Assembly (NCBI GenBank): GCA_040754815.1
Contig: JBFMBX010000001.1
Location: 620,001-684,000 of the forward strand
Source of the DNA: Bellilinea sp040754815
GTDB taxonomy: Bacteria > Chloroflexota > Anaerolineae > Anaerolineales > Anaerolineaceae
Direction: 5' to 3'
DNA length: 64,000 bases
How positions within the stretch are numbered: position 1 is the first letter of the stretch; every line of letters starts with the position of its first letter. Under the pieces are notes generated by a model. That model searched no databases. It saw only the letters and a program-made list of their open reading frames with translations, and had not been told where the DNA came from. Position numbers and translations under genes: made by a program. Below, piece after piece: positions 7,480 to 16,488 of this stretch.

Positions 7480-8232
7480 ATGGGACAGGCCGATTTGCAC
7501 ATTCACACCATATACAGTTTTGACGGCACGGCTACTCTCGAAGCCGTGCTGAAACACGCCCGCCGCGCCGGACTGGATGTGATCGCCATCACCGACCACG
7601 ATGAGATTCGCGGAGCATTACGGGCGGTTGAACTTGCGCCGCATTACTATGTGGAAGTCATTCCGGGAATCGAAGTATCCACAGCGGAAGGACATCTGCT
7701 AACGCTCTACGTGAGTGTACCGATTCCGCCCAGTAAGCCGCTGAAAGAAACCCTTATGCGGGTGCGCGAAGCAGGGGGCATTGCCATTGCCGCTCACCCA
7801 CTGGCTTTGGGTGCTCACAGCCTCAATCAAACTTCCATTTGCCGAGCGCTGGAGACAGAAGTTGGCCAGCAAACACTGATAGGGATTGAAAGCCTGAACG
7901 CCAGTTTATTCTACCGCGGAAGCAACAGCCGTGCAGCCAAACTGGTTCAACAAACCGGGTTGTCTTCCGTTGGGTGCAGCGACTCGCATGTGGGTTGGAA
8001 TGTGGGTCACGCCCGCACAATCTTTCCCGGTTCCACACCCGCTGACCTGCGAAAGGCACTGATAGAAAAGCACACAGCAGCCATGTATGCTCATCCGAAG
8101 CGCACACCTCTGTTTTATATGGATCATCTGATGCGTTCCATGCTTCGGCGACTGGGTTGGGTCAGCACATGGACGGAGAGCGGTCATAGCCCGGTGCTTC
8201 GGCGCATGGAGCATATTCGCCTGGAAATCTAG
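7480..8232 (+). CDS. PHP-domain metal-dependent phosphoesterase
   Basis: Hydrolase of the polymerase-and-histidinol-phosphatase fold, in the TrpH/YciV group, some members of which are nucleotide phosphatases or 5'-3' exonucleases. It has 250 residues. Metal-binding motifs occur in order: DLHIHT (residues 5-10), ITDHDEI (about 37-43), PGIEVST (about 64-70), AHP (about 106-108) and CSDSHVG (about 167-173). The start is supported by GAGGGAAA just upstream. The substrate cannot be told from sequence. The next gene runs in the same direction but has its own TATAAT box at 8281-8286. Confidence 0.87.
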   Translation: MGQADLHIHTIYSFDGTATLEAVLKHARRAGLDVIAITDHDEIRGALRAVELAPHYYVEVIPGIEVSTAEGHLLTLYVSVPIPPSKPLKETLMRVREAGGIAIAAHPLALGAHSLNQTSICRALETEVGQQTLIGIESLNASLFYRGSNSRAAKLVQQTGLSSVGCSDSHVGWNVGHARTIFPGSTPADLRKALIEKHTAAMYAHPKRTPLFYMDHLMRSMLRRLGWVSTWTESGHSPVLRRMEHIRLEI

Positions 8233-8360
8233 GGGGAGTATTCAAACAATTTAACGGATGCAATCCTGGCTGGAATTAGGTATAATACAATAAATCTTTC
8301 ATTATCACCCTTTCTTCACTGCTCGTCGGTACTGCATAGGGGAGGTAATTATCGAAACCG

Positions 8361-9944
8361 ATGGCAGAATCCAGCACAGATAACGAATCACCCACTCCGG
8401 TCAAGAGAAAATCAAATCTAGCCCTTCTCATTCGACCTTTCTCGCGTTGGGGAATGGTTTATCAAAATTCACGAAATAACCGACGAACGAAATATCTCTT
8501 GCGCCTTAACCGAAAATTGCGCCGACAGGTGGCATATTTAAGTAAAGGCAATAGTCAGGATGTCGAAGCGGATTTGATTTTCCGGCAAAATTTTCTTTCC
8601 CTGCCAGACCCAATTCTCATCTGGCGACGGAATGAACAGGGTGAAATCCGCCTGATGATGTACAATCAGGCGGCGATGGAAATATCCGCCGGCCGCATTA
8701 AGGATTTTACCGGTATCAGTGTGGATGATTTCTTTTCCCATGAACCGCAAGTAGCCGAGATCATCCGCCAAACGTTCCGAACGGGCAAACCCAAAAGAAT
8801 CGAAATACCGACGCGTTTACGCACCACCGGCGAAGAAAAATGGGTGCAGGCCGATTATATTCGCCTTTCCCATCGCTATTTAATGAATATTATTCGAGAT
8901 ATTACTCATCAAAAACAAAAACAACAGGTTGAGGAAGACCAGCGTTCCAAAATCGAACTGTTGCGGCAGGCCATGACGGCCTTTACCTCCGTATTGAACC
9001 TGCGGCAGGTTCTGGCTCAGGTGATGGAATACCTTAAAATGCTCATCCCGTATGACCGCGCCTTTCTATTCTTGTTAGATAAAGATGAATTGGAAATCGC
9101 CGCGGCTTCCGGCTTCAGCAATAACGACGACTACATCGGACGGCGTATTCCCGCTCGCAACCCTCAATTTGAAGCCATCAACCGCAATCGCTACCCTTTG
9201 TATCTGGAAGATGCCGAGGCCTATCGCCCATTTCAGGAATTGGGCGATCTGAACTGTGGAAAAGCGTGGTTGGGCGTTCCCATGCTGGGTCATGGGCAGG
9301 TGATCGGTTATCTCAGCATCTATAACAACAATGCGGCCATCTATGGCGGCAACGAGGCCGAACTGGGGCAGACTTTTGCCAATCAGGCCGCAATTGCCAT
9401 TGAAAATGCCCGCCTCTTCCAGCAGGTGCAGCAATATGCCATTACCGACGGTTTGACCGGCTTCTACAACCGGCGTTACTTTTACGAACTGGCAGAAATT
9501 GAAATGCGCCGCTCCCGGCGTTACGGCAGTGAACTCTCCCTGATTCTGATTGATATTGATCTGTTCAAAAGCGTCAATGACCGTTTGGGCCACACCGCCG
9601 GCGATCAGGTTCTGATTCATCTCAGCCATTGCATACGAAGCCAGACCCGCGCCAGCGACAGCATCGGGGGCTATGGCGGTGAAGAATTCGTCATTCTCTT
9701 GCCGGAAACCAACTCCAAAAACGCCGTTGAAGTGGCCGAACGCCTGCGCCGCTCGGCCGAGGAATGCGTGACCATGATAGACCACAGTGCGGTGAAAATC
9801 ACTATCAGTCTGGGGGTTGCCGAAATGGACGAGGACTGCCATAACATTGACGATTTGTTCTACCGCGCCGACCGGGCTCTTTACCTTGCCAAACAGAGCG
9901 GACGCAACCGAGTTTGCACGTGGCAGGCCTATTTACGGCAATAA
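8361..9944 (+). CDS. PAS-GAF-GGDEF diguanylate cyclase
   Basis: Cytosolic sensor predicted to make cyclic di-GMP. It has 527 residues: a basic N-terminus (1-60), a PAS domain at about 70-185, a GAF domain at about 215-350, and a GGDEF domain at about 360-525. The active site reads YGGEEF, within the allowed GG(D/E)EF, and the product-inhibition site RxxD (RASD) stands five residues before it, so the enzyme looks active and feedback-inhibited. There are no transmembrane segments. The PAS and GAF ligands are unknown. A TATAAT lies 75 bases upstream of the start without a convincing -35 box. Confidence 0.92.
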   Translation: MAESSTDNESPTPVKRKSNLALLIRPFSRWGMVYQNSRNNRRTKYLLRLNRKLRRQVAYLSKGNSQDVEADLIFRQNFLSLPDPILIWRRNEQGEIRLMMYNQAAMEISAGRIKDFTGISVDDFFSHEPQVAEIIRQTFRTGKPKRIEIPTRLRTTGEEKWVQADYIRLSHRYLMNIIRDITHQKQKQQVEEDQRSKIELLRQAMTAFTSVLNLRQVLAQVMEYLKMLIPYDRAFLFLLDKDELEIAAASGFSNNDDYIGRRIPARNPQFEAINRNRYPLYLEDAEAYRPFQELGDLNCGKAWLGVPMLGHGQVIGYLSIYNNNAAIYGGNEAELGQTFANQAAIAIENARLFQQVQQYAITDGLTGFYNRRYFYELAEIEMRRSRRYGSELSLILIDIDLFKSVNDRLGHTAGDQVLIHLSHCIRSQTRASDSIGGYGGEEFVILLPETNSKNAVEVAERLRRSAEECVTMIDHSAVKITISLGVAEMDEDCHNIDDLFYRADRALYLAKQSGRNRVCTWQAYLRQ

Positions 9945-10005
9945 CCTGCTATAATTTATTTTTAATCGAGAATAAAAATCGCCACCTGCCAAAGGATTTA
10001 TTTTC

Positions 10006-10515
10006 ATGCGCCGTGAAGTTTTAACCTGGAACGACGTTGATAAACTCATCGATCACCTCATCCCCCAGTTTGAAGTGGAATTCGACGCCATGGTCATGAT
10101 TACCCATGGCGGAATAATTCCCGGCGGAATGCTGGCCGAAGCCCTCAAGTTGAGCATCATCCTCACCGCTTCGGTGGATTTTCCGGCCGAGATGGAGCAG
10201 GAACACGACAAAGAAAAAACCCGCTGGCTGGCGTGGCCAAAATTTTTACAATTTCCGGAAAACAATCTGCTGCGCGGAAGGCGTATTCTGGTAGTTGACG
10301 ATGTGTGGGGTTCCGGGAGAACCATTACCGCCGTCAAAAACCGCATCACCGCAGCAGCGGGCATTCCGTATACCTGTGTATTGCACTTCAATCCCTACCG
10401 CAACCTCTTCGGTACCGCCCGTCCCGATTATTACGCCGCCATCACCGACGCCTATATTGTATATCCGTGGGAAATTGCCCGCGGCACGCAGAACCTACTG
10501 CTGCGCGATTTGTAA
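10006..10515 (+). CDS. Phosphoribosyltransferase-family protein
   Basis: Purine-salvage-like type I phosphoribosyltransferase of 169 residues. The PRPP-binding loop is ILVVDDVWGSGRTI (residues about 99-112), with the paired acidic residues DD and the phosphate-binding GSGRT. The hood region WPKFLQFPENN and C-terminal VYPWE resemble the xanthine/guanine (Gpt-like) subgroup. The base specificity is not provable here. A lone TATAAT (9950-9955) sits just upstream. A bidirectional hairpin follows the stop. Confidence 0.83.
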   Translation: MRREVLTWNDVDKLIDHLIPQFEVEFDAMVMITHGGIIPGGMLAEALKLSIILTASVDFPAEMEQEHDKEKTRWLAWPKFLQFPENNLLRGRRILVVDDVWGSGRTITAVKNRITAAAGIPYTCVLHFNPYRNLFGTARPDYYAAITDAYIVYPWEIARGTQNLLLRDL

Positions 10516-10519
10516 AAAT

Positions 10520-10558
10520 AAACAGCGGATGGGTTTCTTTATCCACCATCCGCTGTTT
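10520..10558. terminator. Bidirectional terminator between convergent genes
   Basis: AAACAGCGGATGG (10520-10532) is an exact inverted repeat of CCATCCGCTGTTT (10546-10558) with a 13-base loop. It lies between the convergent phosphoribosyltransferase and DoxX genes. Confidence 0.82.
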
Positions 10559-10578
10559 CAATTTTGAGGCAGTTTGCT

Positions 10579-11166
10579 CTACTCGGTGCCTGCTTTTTGG
10601 GAGAAGATGCGCCCCGGCTGCCATGGTGTACCCACCAGCGGCAAGACGAAACGATCCAGCCCCCACCAGCCCGCATTTTTCCACGCCAGAATGAGGAAAA
10701 TGGAGAGTGTGAACAACACCGGATTGATGCTGGCAGTCCCGGCCATCATGAAATTCCAGTTCATGAAACCGCCAAAAAAGGCGGCAATGCCGGTGAACAA
10801 ACCCAAAATCAAGGCAATGCCCACCAGAATTTCACCGGCCACGACCAGTTTGGCAAACCAGGTATAGGCACCTGCATCCAGCAAAGATTGAATGAAAGCG
10901 CGATACCATTCAAAAGCAATGGGGGGGCGGGCAGGCGGTTCGGGCACTATAATGGCACGCTCCCAAAAGCCCTTCAAGGCTTCGCCGGTTTGAACCCAGG
11001 CAGGATTGGATAACTTTCCCCACCCGGATGTGAGCCAGGTGTAGCCTACGTATAAGCGGGCAACCAGCCAGAGCAAAGCCCACTGGGGGCTGCCAAAAAG
11101 TGCTTGAGCAGCCGGCGGATCATTAAAACCAATCACGTTCTGCGTCCGGGATGAAGTGGTCATCAT
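10579..11166 (-). CDS. DoxX/DoxD-family membrane protein
   Basis: Membrane protein related to the DoxD subunit of thiosulfate:quinone oxidoreductase and to the DoxX family. It has 195 residues from an ATG with GAAAGGA five bases upstream; a GTG six codons earlier is less likely. Four hydrophobic segments are visible: ALLWLVARLYVGYTWLTSG (about 28-46), LVVAGEILVGIALILGLF (about 110-127), IAAFFGGFMNWNFM (about 130-145) and LFTLSIFLILAW (about 153-165). The conserved GWGKL after the first helix fits the family. The function in this organism is unknown; redox or sulfur stress is a guess from the family. A palindrome overlaps its promoter region. Confidence 0.82.
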   Translation of the reverse strand: MMTTSSRTQNVIGFNDPPAAQALFGSPQWALLWLVARLYVGYTWLTSGWGKLSNPAWVQTGEALKGFWERAIIVPEPPARPPIAFEWYRAFIQSLLDAGAYTWFAKLVVAGEILVGIALILGLFTGIAAFFGGFMNWNFMMAGTASINPVLFTLSIFLILAWKNAGWWGLDRFVLPLVGTPWQPGRIFSQKAGTE

Positions 11167-11186
11167 ACTATCCTTTCGTAACACGA

Positions 11187-11212
11187 TAATTTGGATAATG
11201 TTATCCTTATTA
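11187..11212. promoter_or_regulatory. Palindrome upstream of the DoxX gene, possible operator
   Basis: The core GGATAA-TG-TTATCC (11193-11206) is a perfect palindrome; after a two-base mismatch on each side it continues as TAAT (11187-11190) and ATTA (11209-11212). It ends 21 bases upstream of the start codon, where a repressor could block transcription. The regulator is not identifiable. Confidence 0.5.
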
Positions 11213-11280
11213 ATATCATACCCCTCTTTTAAATTTTTTCAAGAACAAATATCACATTATCCGCTCAACCAAAGGGGTGA

Positions 11281-12309
11281 TCAGGAATTCAAGAGAACCT
11301 GATAATAAGCATGACACATTCTGCCAAGATCAAAATCGTTTTCCGCCACCCGTCGGGCAGTTGAACGAAACCTCGTCTGATCCTCAATTATCTCAACCAC
11401 TGCCTCTGCGAGAGGTTCAAAGCGGGGTAACTCCGCACGCCACGGATTGTTACCATAGTCGGCGACCCTTCCGCAATCCCCGCGCACCAGTTCGGGCAGT
11501 GCACCGGTAGCAAAAGCCGCCACCGGCGTGCCGCAGGCCAGCGCCTCGATCACCGAGTTCGGGCAGGCGGCATGCAGGTCAGTAGAAAGAAAGAAATGCG
11601 CCTTTCGATTCAATGAAGGAACTTGCTGTGGTGGAATTACACCGGTAAATTCAAGCAGCAGCGAGGGATAACTCTGCAAGATTTTATGAGCGTGGATTTC
11701 ATTTACATCACCGGTAATCACCATTTCCACCGGCAGATCGAGTCGTTTTTGAAGCGCTGCAGCAAAACCGGCCGCAATCTCCAGCCCAATTTCAAAACCG
11801 CCTTTCAGGTGGCCTTCCACCACCTGCACGCGGATGCGATCCAGCGGCGGCCTTTCTTCCCCAAAGGGTGAAAACTCCTGCAAATCTACCCCGTTCCAGA
11901 TGACGGTATTCTCCACCGGTGTCTTTCCATACACTCGTTCCCACCAGCCGCGGGCAAACTCGCTCTGATAGACCACAAAATCTGCCACGAAGCGGCGGAT
12001 AAACGCCAGCAGCAGATTACCGGCTTCGGCGCGGAGAAAATGTCGTATCCCCGTCCTGCGGTGGCGGTGAATCCAGTTCATCCCGTTCAAACGCTGCACC
12101 ACCCGCACCCCGCGCCGCCGGGCACGCAGAATCGGCTCAAGATGACGGCTTCCTCCAACAATCAGGATGGCCGCTGTGTCCGGCCGTGAAGGGTCGTGGT
12201 GAACCTCGATTCCCAACTTCGCCATACCCGCCTTGAAACGGACGGAAAATGAAGCCGGGCCGGCAAGAGCATAAATTTGAGGAAGCAGACAAATACTACC
12301 CTGCCTCAT
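11281..12309 (-). CDS. Glycosyltransferase, GT4-type (group 1)
   Basis: Transfers a sugar from a nucleotide-sugar donor in polysaccharide assembly. It has 342 residues with a GT-B layout: an N-terminal acceptor half, then the donor half with VIWNGVDLQEF (about 140-150) and the C-terminal E-x7-E region PNSVIEALACGTPVAAF (about 255-271). Its start overlaps the epimerase stop as ATGA, so it is the third gene of the wecC-wecB operon and is likely to act on ManNAcA-containing glycans. The acceptor is unknown. Confidence 0.85.
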   Translation of the reverse strand: MRQGSICLLPQIYALAGPASFSVRFKAGMAKLGIEVHHDPSRPDTAAILIVGGSRHLEPILRARRRGVRVVQRLNGMNWIHRHRRTGIRHFLRAEAGNLLLAFIRRFVADFVVYQSEFARGWWERVYGKTPVENTVIWNGVDLQEFSPFGEERPPLDRIRVQVVEGHLKGGFEIGLEIAAGFAAALQKRLDLPVEMVITGDVNEIHAHKILQSYPSLLLEFTGVIPPQQVPSLNRKAHFFLSTDLHAACPNSVIEALACGTPVAAFATGALPELVRGDCGRVADYGNNPWRAELPRFEPLAEAVVEIIEDQTRFRSTARRVAENDFDLGRMCHAYYQVLLNS

Positions 12310-13451
12310 CGGCCTTCCGCTTCGCGAAAATCCAGAACCGCCTGCACAATTCGCTCGGCGGCGCGCCCATCTCCGAATGGATTTTCAGCCCTGACCATCG
12401 CCTGATAGGCATTTTCATCCTCCAACAATCGGCTGGCCTCTGTCACTATCCGCTCGGTCTGCCAGCCGACCAGTTTCAACACACCGGCTTCAACCCCTTC
12501 GGGGCGTTCGGTGGTGTTGCGCAGCACCAGCGTGGGTTTTCCCAGCCCGGTGGCTTCTTCCTGAATGCCACCAGAATCGGTTAATACCAGCCGGGCGGCC
12601 TGCAACAAATGAACCATCGTCAGATATTCCAACGGCGGCAGTAAAGCAATGTTCGGCACATCGCCGAGCAAGCGGTAAACCGGCTCCTGTACGTTTGGAT
12701 TCAAATGGACGGGGTAAATGATTTGAATGGTATCGCGGTAGCGCGCTGCCAGCCGCTCCAATGCGTGGCAAATTTGCTCCAGGGGTTCACCAAAATTTTC
12801 TCGCCTATGAGCCGTAACCAGCACCAGTTGCTTACCACCCGCACCAATCCGGTATTGATCGAGAATTTGGCGGGCTTCTTCGGGCATGGGGCGCTGAACA
12901 ATCTGGTTCAAGGCGTCAATGACCGGATTGCCGGTGACCACAATCCGCCAGTCCTCAACACCTTCGCGGAGCAGATTGTTGCGGCTGTGCTGAGTTGGAG
13001 CAAAATGTAAATCGGCCACCACGCTGGCTACCCGCCGGTTGACCTCTTCGGGGAAGGGCTGCCAGCGATCGCCGGAACGCAAGCCGGCTTCCACATGTCC
13101 CACCTTAATCCGCTGATAATACCCCAGCAGCGCCGCCGCCATCACGGTGGTGGTATCCCCCTGCACCAGCATCCAGTCCGGCTTTAACTCGCTCAGCAGC
13201 GGGTCGAGGTGTGTAAAAATGGCGGCCGTCAGTTGCGCCAGTGTTTGATTGGGCCGCATCAGGTTGAGGTCATAATCCGGAAAAATGGCGAACAATTCCA
13301 GCACCTGATCCAGCATTTGCCGGTGCTGGGCAGTGACAATCACCAGTGACTCGATTTCATCACGAGCCGCCAGCGCCTGCACCACCGGCGCCATTTTAAC
13401 CGCCTCCGGCCGCGTACCAAAAATGGAAACCACGCGTAATTTACGCTTCAT
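12306..13451 (-). CDS. wecB: UDP-N-acetylglucosamine 2-epimerase (non-hydrolysing)
   Basis: Interconverts UDP-GlcNAc and UDP-ManNAc in the cytosol. It has 381 residues, the usual family length. The start region VVSIFGTRPEAVKMAPV is the family signature. Other hallmarks are HVEAGLRSGD (catalytic region), TAHRRENFG, and LTDSGGIQEEATGLGKP with the conserved nucleotide-binding SGGIQEE. The frame is open further upstream, but the ATG chosen overlaps the dehydrogenase stop as ATGA. With the neighbouring dehydrogenase it makes UDP-ManNAcA. Confidence 0.95.
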   Translation of the reverse strand: MKRKLRVVSIFGTRPEAVKMAPVVQALAARDEIESLVIVTAQHRQMLDQVLELFAIFPDYDLNLMRPNQTLAQLTAAIFTHLDPLLSELKPDWMLVQGDTTTVMAAALLGYYQRIKVGHVEAGLRSGDRWQPFPEEVNRRVASVVADLHFAPTQHSRNNLLREGVEDWRIVVTGNPVIDALNQIVQRPMPEEARQILDQYRIGAGGKQLVLVTAHRRENFGEPLEQICHALERLAARYRDTIQIIYPVHLNPNVQEPVYRLLGDVPNIALLPPLEYLTMVHLLQAARLVLTDSGGIQEEATGLGKPTLVLRNTTERPEGVEAGVLKLVGWQTERIVTEASRLLEDENAYQAMVRAENPFGDGRAAERIVQAVLDFREAEGR

Positions 13452-14728
13452 AAAGCTTTGCCCACTCCCAGACGGAAAATCTGAAAACCCGCTTCCTGCC
13501 ACTCGTCTGCTTTCCAGCCGTTGACTGCATCCAGTGCCAGACGGGCCTCGCTCATCCGGGCCACTTCCGCCGGTTTCAGGGCTTTGAACTGATCGTGCGC
13601 CACCAGCAACACCACCAATTCGGCCCCTTCCAGGGCGGATTGCAGTGTAGGCGTGCTTGCCACGCCGTTGGAAGAATAATCGGTTTTGAACGGCTCGAAA
13701 GCCCGCACCTGAGCACCCGCTTTTTGTAAGAGATGGACGACTTCGATTGCCGGGCTTTCGCGCAGGTCATCCACATTGGGTTTGTAAGCCAGCCCCAAAG
13801 CCGCAATTCGCCGGCCTTGCAGATCGCCAAGAATCCGCCGAATCAACTCCACTACAAACGCGGGCTGATTGTCATTCACCTTGCGGGCGGTCTGGATCAG
13901 CGGCGTCAGGTCGGGGGCTGCTTCCACCAGAAACCACGGATCCACACTGATGCAATGCCCGCCAACTCCCGGCCCCGGCGAAAGGATATTCACGCGTGGA
14001 TGGCGATTGGCAAGTCGTATCGCCTCCCACACATCCACTCCAAAGCGGTCGGCCAGCCGTGAAAATTCGTTGGCAATGGCAATGTTAACATCCCGATAAG
14101 TGTTTTCCATCAATTTGACCATCTCGGCGGTGGTCGCATCGGTCAAAATGATTTCACCGCGCACAAAGATACCGTACAAATCCCGCCCGGCCTGTGCCGA
14201 TTGGGGGTTGATGCCGCCGATGATGCGCGCGTTTTCGATTAACTCGCGCAAAATCTGGCCGGGCAAAACTCGTTCCGGTGAATACGCCAGATAAAAATCC
14301 TCACCGGCCTTCAGACCGCTTTTTTCCAGAATCGGCGCAACCAGATTCACCGTGGTCAAGGGGGGTGAGGTGGACTCCAGAATCACCAGATTCCCTTTGC
14401 GCAGGTGCGGGACAATCGCTTCACTGGCCGCCTGAACCGCCCGCATGTCCGCCCGTTTATCCTCGAAAAAGGGCGTGGGCACGGCAATGATGAATGCATC
14501 CGCCGGCTGGGGCTGCTGGCTGACCAGCAGATTGCCGGAACGCAGCGCCGCCTGTACTAAGGTGCGCAACCCTGGTTCGTAGAGATGCAAATGACCATTC
14601 TGCAAACCGTTGACGATCTGAGGATTGACATCCACCCCAATCACTCTTAATCCGTGGGTTGCAAATGTACTGGCAGTTGGCAAACCGATATACCCCAACC
14701 CCAAAACACACAGCGTTTGAAAGTTCAT
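13448..14728 (-). CDS. wecC: UDP-N-acetyl-D-mannosamine dehydrogenase
   Basis: NAD-dependent four-electron oxidation of UDP-ManNAc to UDP-ManNAcA. It has 426 residues. The N-terminal Rossmann motif is GLGYIGLP, the linking domain carries the SPERVLPG region, and the catalytic cysteine sits in GVGGHCISVDPWF, the WecC-type form. The C-terminal UDP-binding domain includes GLAYKPNVDDLRESPA. GGGAG precedes the ATG; a GTG two codons upstream would sit on top of that ribosome site. It is the first gene of the operon, with a TATAAT on its strand at 14765-14770. Specificity for ManNAc is inferred from the adjacent epimerase. Confidence 0.92.
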   Translation of the reverse strand: MNFQTLCVLGLGYIGLPTASTFATHGLRVIGVDVNPQIVNGLQNGHLHLYEPGLRTLVQAALRSGNLLVSQQPQPADAFIIAVPTPFFEDKRADMRAVQAASEAIVPHLRKGNLVILESTSPPLTTVNLVAPILEKSGLKAGEDFYLAYSPERVLPGQILRELIENARIIGGINPQSAQAGRDLYGIFVRGEIILTDATTAEMVKLMENTYRDVNIAIANEFSRLADRFGVDVWEAIRLANRHPRVNILSPGPGVGGHCISVDPWFLVEAAPDLTPLIQTARKVNDNQPAFVVELIRRILGDLQGRRIAALGLAYKPNVDDLRESPAIEVVHLLQKAGAQVRAFEPFKTDYSSNGVASTPTLQSALEGAELVVLLVAHDQFKALKPAEVARMSEARLALDAVNGWKADEWQEAGFQIFRLGVGKAL

Positions 14729-14820
14729 GTTCACTCCCGATTTGGTTCAGCAAAGTTCGCTGGAATTATAACCCACAACCTTACAAATCATCGAATTCCG
14801 CCGGAAGGCGGGGTTGAAAG

Positions 14821-14826
14821 TATAAT
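14821..14826 (+). promoter_or_regulatory. TATAAT -10 box placed for a leaderless murJ transcript
   Basis: TATAAT is followed by TGGGGCG and then the murJ ATG at 14834, so the expected transcription start falls on or next to the start codon. No ribosome-binding site and no clear -35 box are visible. The same TATAATTGGGG string precedes the lipoprotein gene that starts at 47208. Confidence 0.55.
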
Positions 14827-14833
14827 TGGGGCG

Positions 14834-16450
14834 ATGGCCTCCGTTGCCGACTCGACCTCTTCCCGTTCCGCCCTCCGCCAGATAGCCCGCGCCGCCGGTA
14901 CGGTCATGGTAGCCTTTGTGCTGACCCAGATTCTGGGGCTGGTGCGCACCATTCTGGTTTACCGCGCGTTTGGCACCAGCGCCGATCTGGATTCGTTCAA
15001 TGCGGCTAACCGCGTCACGGAAATGTTATTCAACCTGATGGCAAGCGGCGCTTTAGGTTCGGCCTTCATTCCAACCTTTACCGGTTTGCTTGCCCGTGAG
15101 CAGAGACAAACAGCCTGGAAACTGGCCTCAGCCGTTGCCAATCTGCTGCTGGTCTTATTAACTCTCATCGCCGCCCTGGTGTTCATCTTTGCACCGCAGG
15201 TTGTGCGGCAGGGTTTGTTCATCCTCGCGCCGGAAATGACCATCGGTCAGGAACAAACCACGGTTGCCCTGCTGCGCTGGCTGCTTCCGACGGTTATTCT
15301 CTTTGGGCTGAGCGGTCTGGTGATGGGCATCCTCAACGCTCATCAGAAGTTCTGGCTTCCGGCCATTGCGCCGGCCATGTATTCCCTCGGTCAAATTGGC
15401 GGTGTGTTGCTTTTACCTGCCCAGTGGGGCATTTACCGGCTGGCCGCCGGTGCTTTGATCGGCTCCGCTCTGCATCTGACTGTGCAGCTGCCTCAGTTGC
15501 TACGCTTGAACGGCCGGTACACCCCCACCTTTGGCATTCGCCTGCCGGAAGTGCGTGAAGTTGCCCGCCTGATGGGCCCCCGAATTTTAGGCGTTGCGGT
15601 GGTGCAAATCAACTTCATCGTCAACACCATCATTGGCCTCAGTCTGCCGGAGGGCAGTGTCTCCTCTCTGACCCTCGCTTTCACGCTCATGCTCATGCCC
15701 CAGGCCGCCATTGCCCAATCGGTTGCCATTGCGGCCATGCCGACCTTCTCAGCACAAGTTGCGTTGGAGAAGTGGGATGAAATGCGCGCCTCGCTTTCTG
15801 CCAGCCTGCGTGGAGTCCTTTTGCTGGCCATTCCGGCGGCGGTGGGGTTAATCACCCTGCGTGTCCCTCTCATCCGCTGGTTGTATGAAGGCGGAGAATT
15901 CACCTCACGTTCGACCGAGATGGTGGCATGGGCGTTGTTGTGGTACGCGCTGGGGCTGGTGTTCCATTCTTTACTGGAAATCATCGTCCGCGCTTTTTAC
16001 GCTCTGCACGATACGCGCACGCCCGTGACCGTAACGGCCGCAGCCATGAGCCTCAACATCCTTTTCAGTCTGACTTTTCCTTCATACTTTGACCGCCTCA
16101 ACTGGATGCCCCACGGCGGGTTGGCGCTGGCCAATTCGCTGGCGACTTTTCTGGAATGCAGTGTCCTCCTGTTTTTACTGCGCCGCAGATTAGGGGGAGT
16201 GCAGGGAAAACGCCTCCTGAACGGAACGGTTTCTGCGCTGGTAGGTGCCGCGGTGATGGCCGTTGCAATCCTCTTCTGGCTGCAAGTCATTCCGCCGCTG
16301 AGCAGCAGCCTGACCGTTTTAAGCACCGTTATCATCGGCATGCTGGTTTATGCCGCTGTTTTATGGCTGCAGAGGGTAAGCGAATTAAGGTTATTGTGGC
16401 AAAGTCTGATCCGCAGAGCACGCCGAATCACCGGCACGCACATCGGTTAA
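14834..16450 (+). CDS. murJ: Lipid II flippase MurJ (MviN family)
   Basis: Moves lipid-linked peptidoglycan precursor across the cytoplasmic membrane. It has 538 residues with about 14 hydrophobic helices. The first conserved block contains GLVRTILVYRAFGTSADLDSF and FNAANRV near residues 36-62, followed by the family motif GALGSAFIPTF. The LHDTRTPV segment, typical of MurJ helix 12-13 regions, is near residue 400. The open frame runs 60 codons further upstream, across the divergent promoter region; the ATG used here follows the family N-terminus and the -10 box. It is divergent from the UDP-ManNAcA operon, so envelope genes cluster here. Confidence 0.9.
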   Translation: MASVADSTSSRSALRQIARAAGTVMVAFVLTQILGLVRTILVYRAFGTSADLDSFNAANRVTEMLFNLMASGALGSAFIPTFTGLLAREQRQTAWKLASAVANLLLVLLTLIAALVFIFAPQVVRQGLFILAPEMTIGQEQTTVALLRWLLPTVILFGLSGLVMGILNAHQKFWLPAIAPAMYSLGQIGGVLLLPAQWGIYRLAAGALIGSALHLTVQLPQLLRLNGRYTPTFGIRLPEVREVARLMGPRILGVAVVQINFIVNTIIGLSLPEGSVSSLTLAFTLMLMPQAAIAQSVAIAAMPTFSAQVALEKWDEMRASLSASLRGVLLLAIPAAVGLITLRVPLIRWLYEGGEFTSRSTEMVAWALLWYALGLVFHSLLEIIVRAFYALHDTRTPVTVTAAAMSLNILFSLTFPSYFDRLNWMPHGGLALANSLATFLECSVLLFLLRRRLGGVQGKRLLNGTVSALVGAAVMAVAILFWLQVIPPLSSSLTVLSTVIIGMLVYAAVLWLQRVSELRLLWQSLIRRARRITGTHIG

Positions 16451-16488
16451 AAACACACTCCAAACTCATTCAAACAAGGAGGAGAACC

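Noticed and set aside
9075..9842. 255-codon minus-strand frame inside the GGDEF gene
   Set aside because: Antisense shadow of the GAF and GGDEF domains; no start context.
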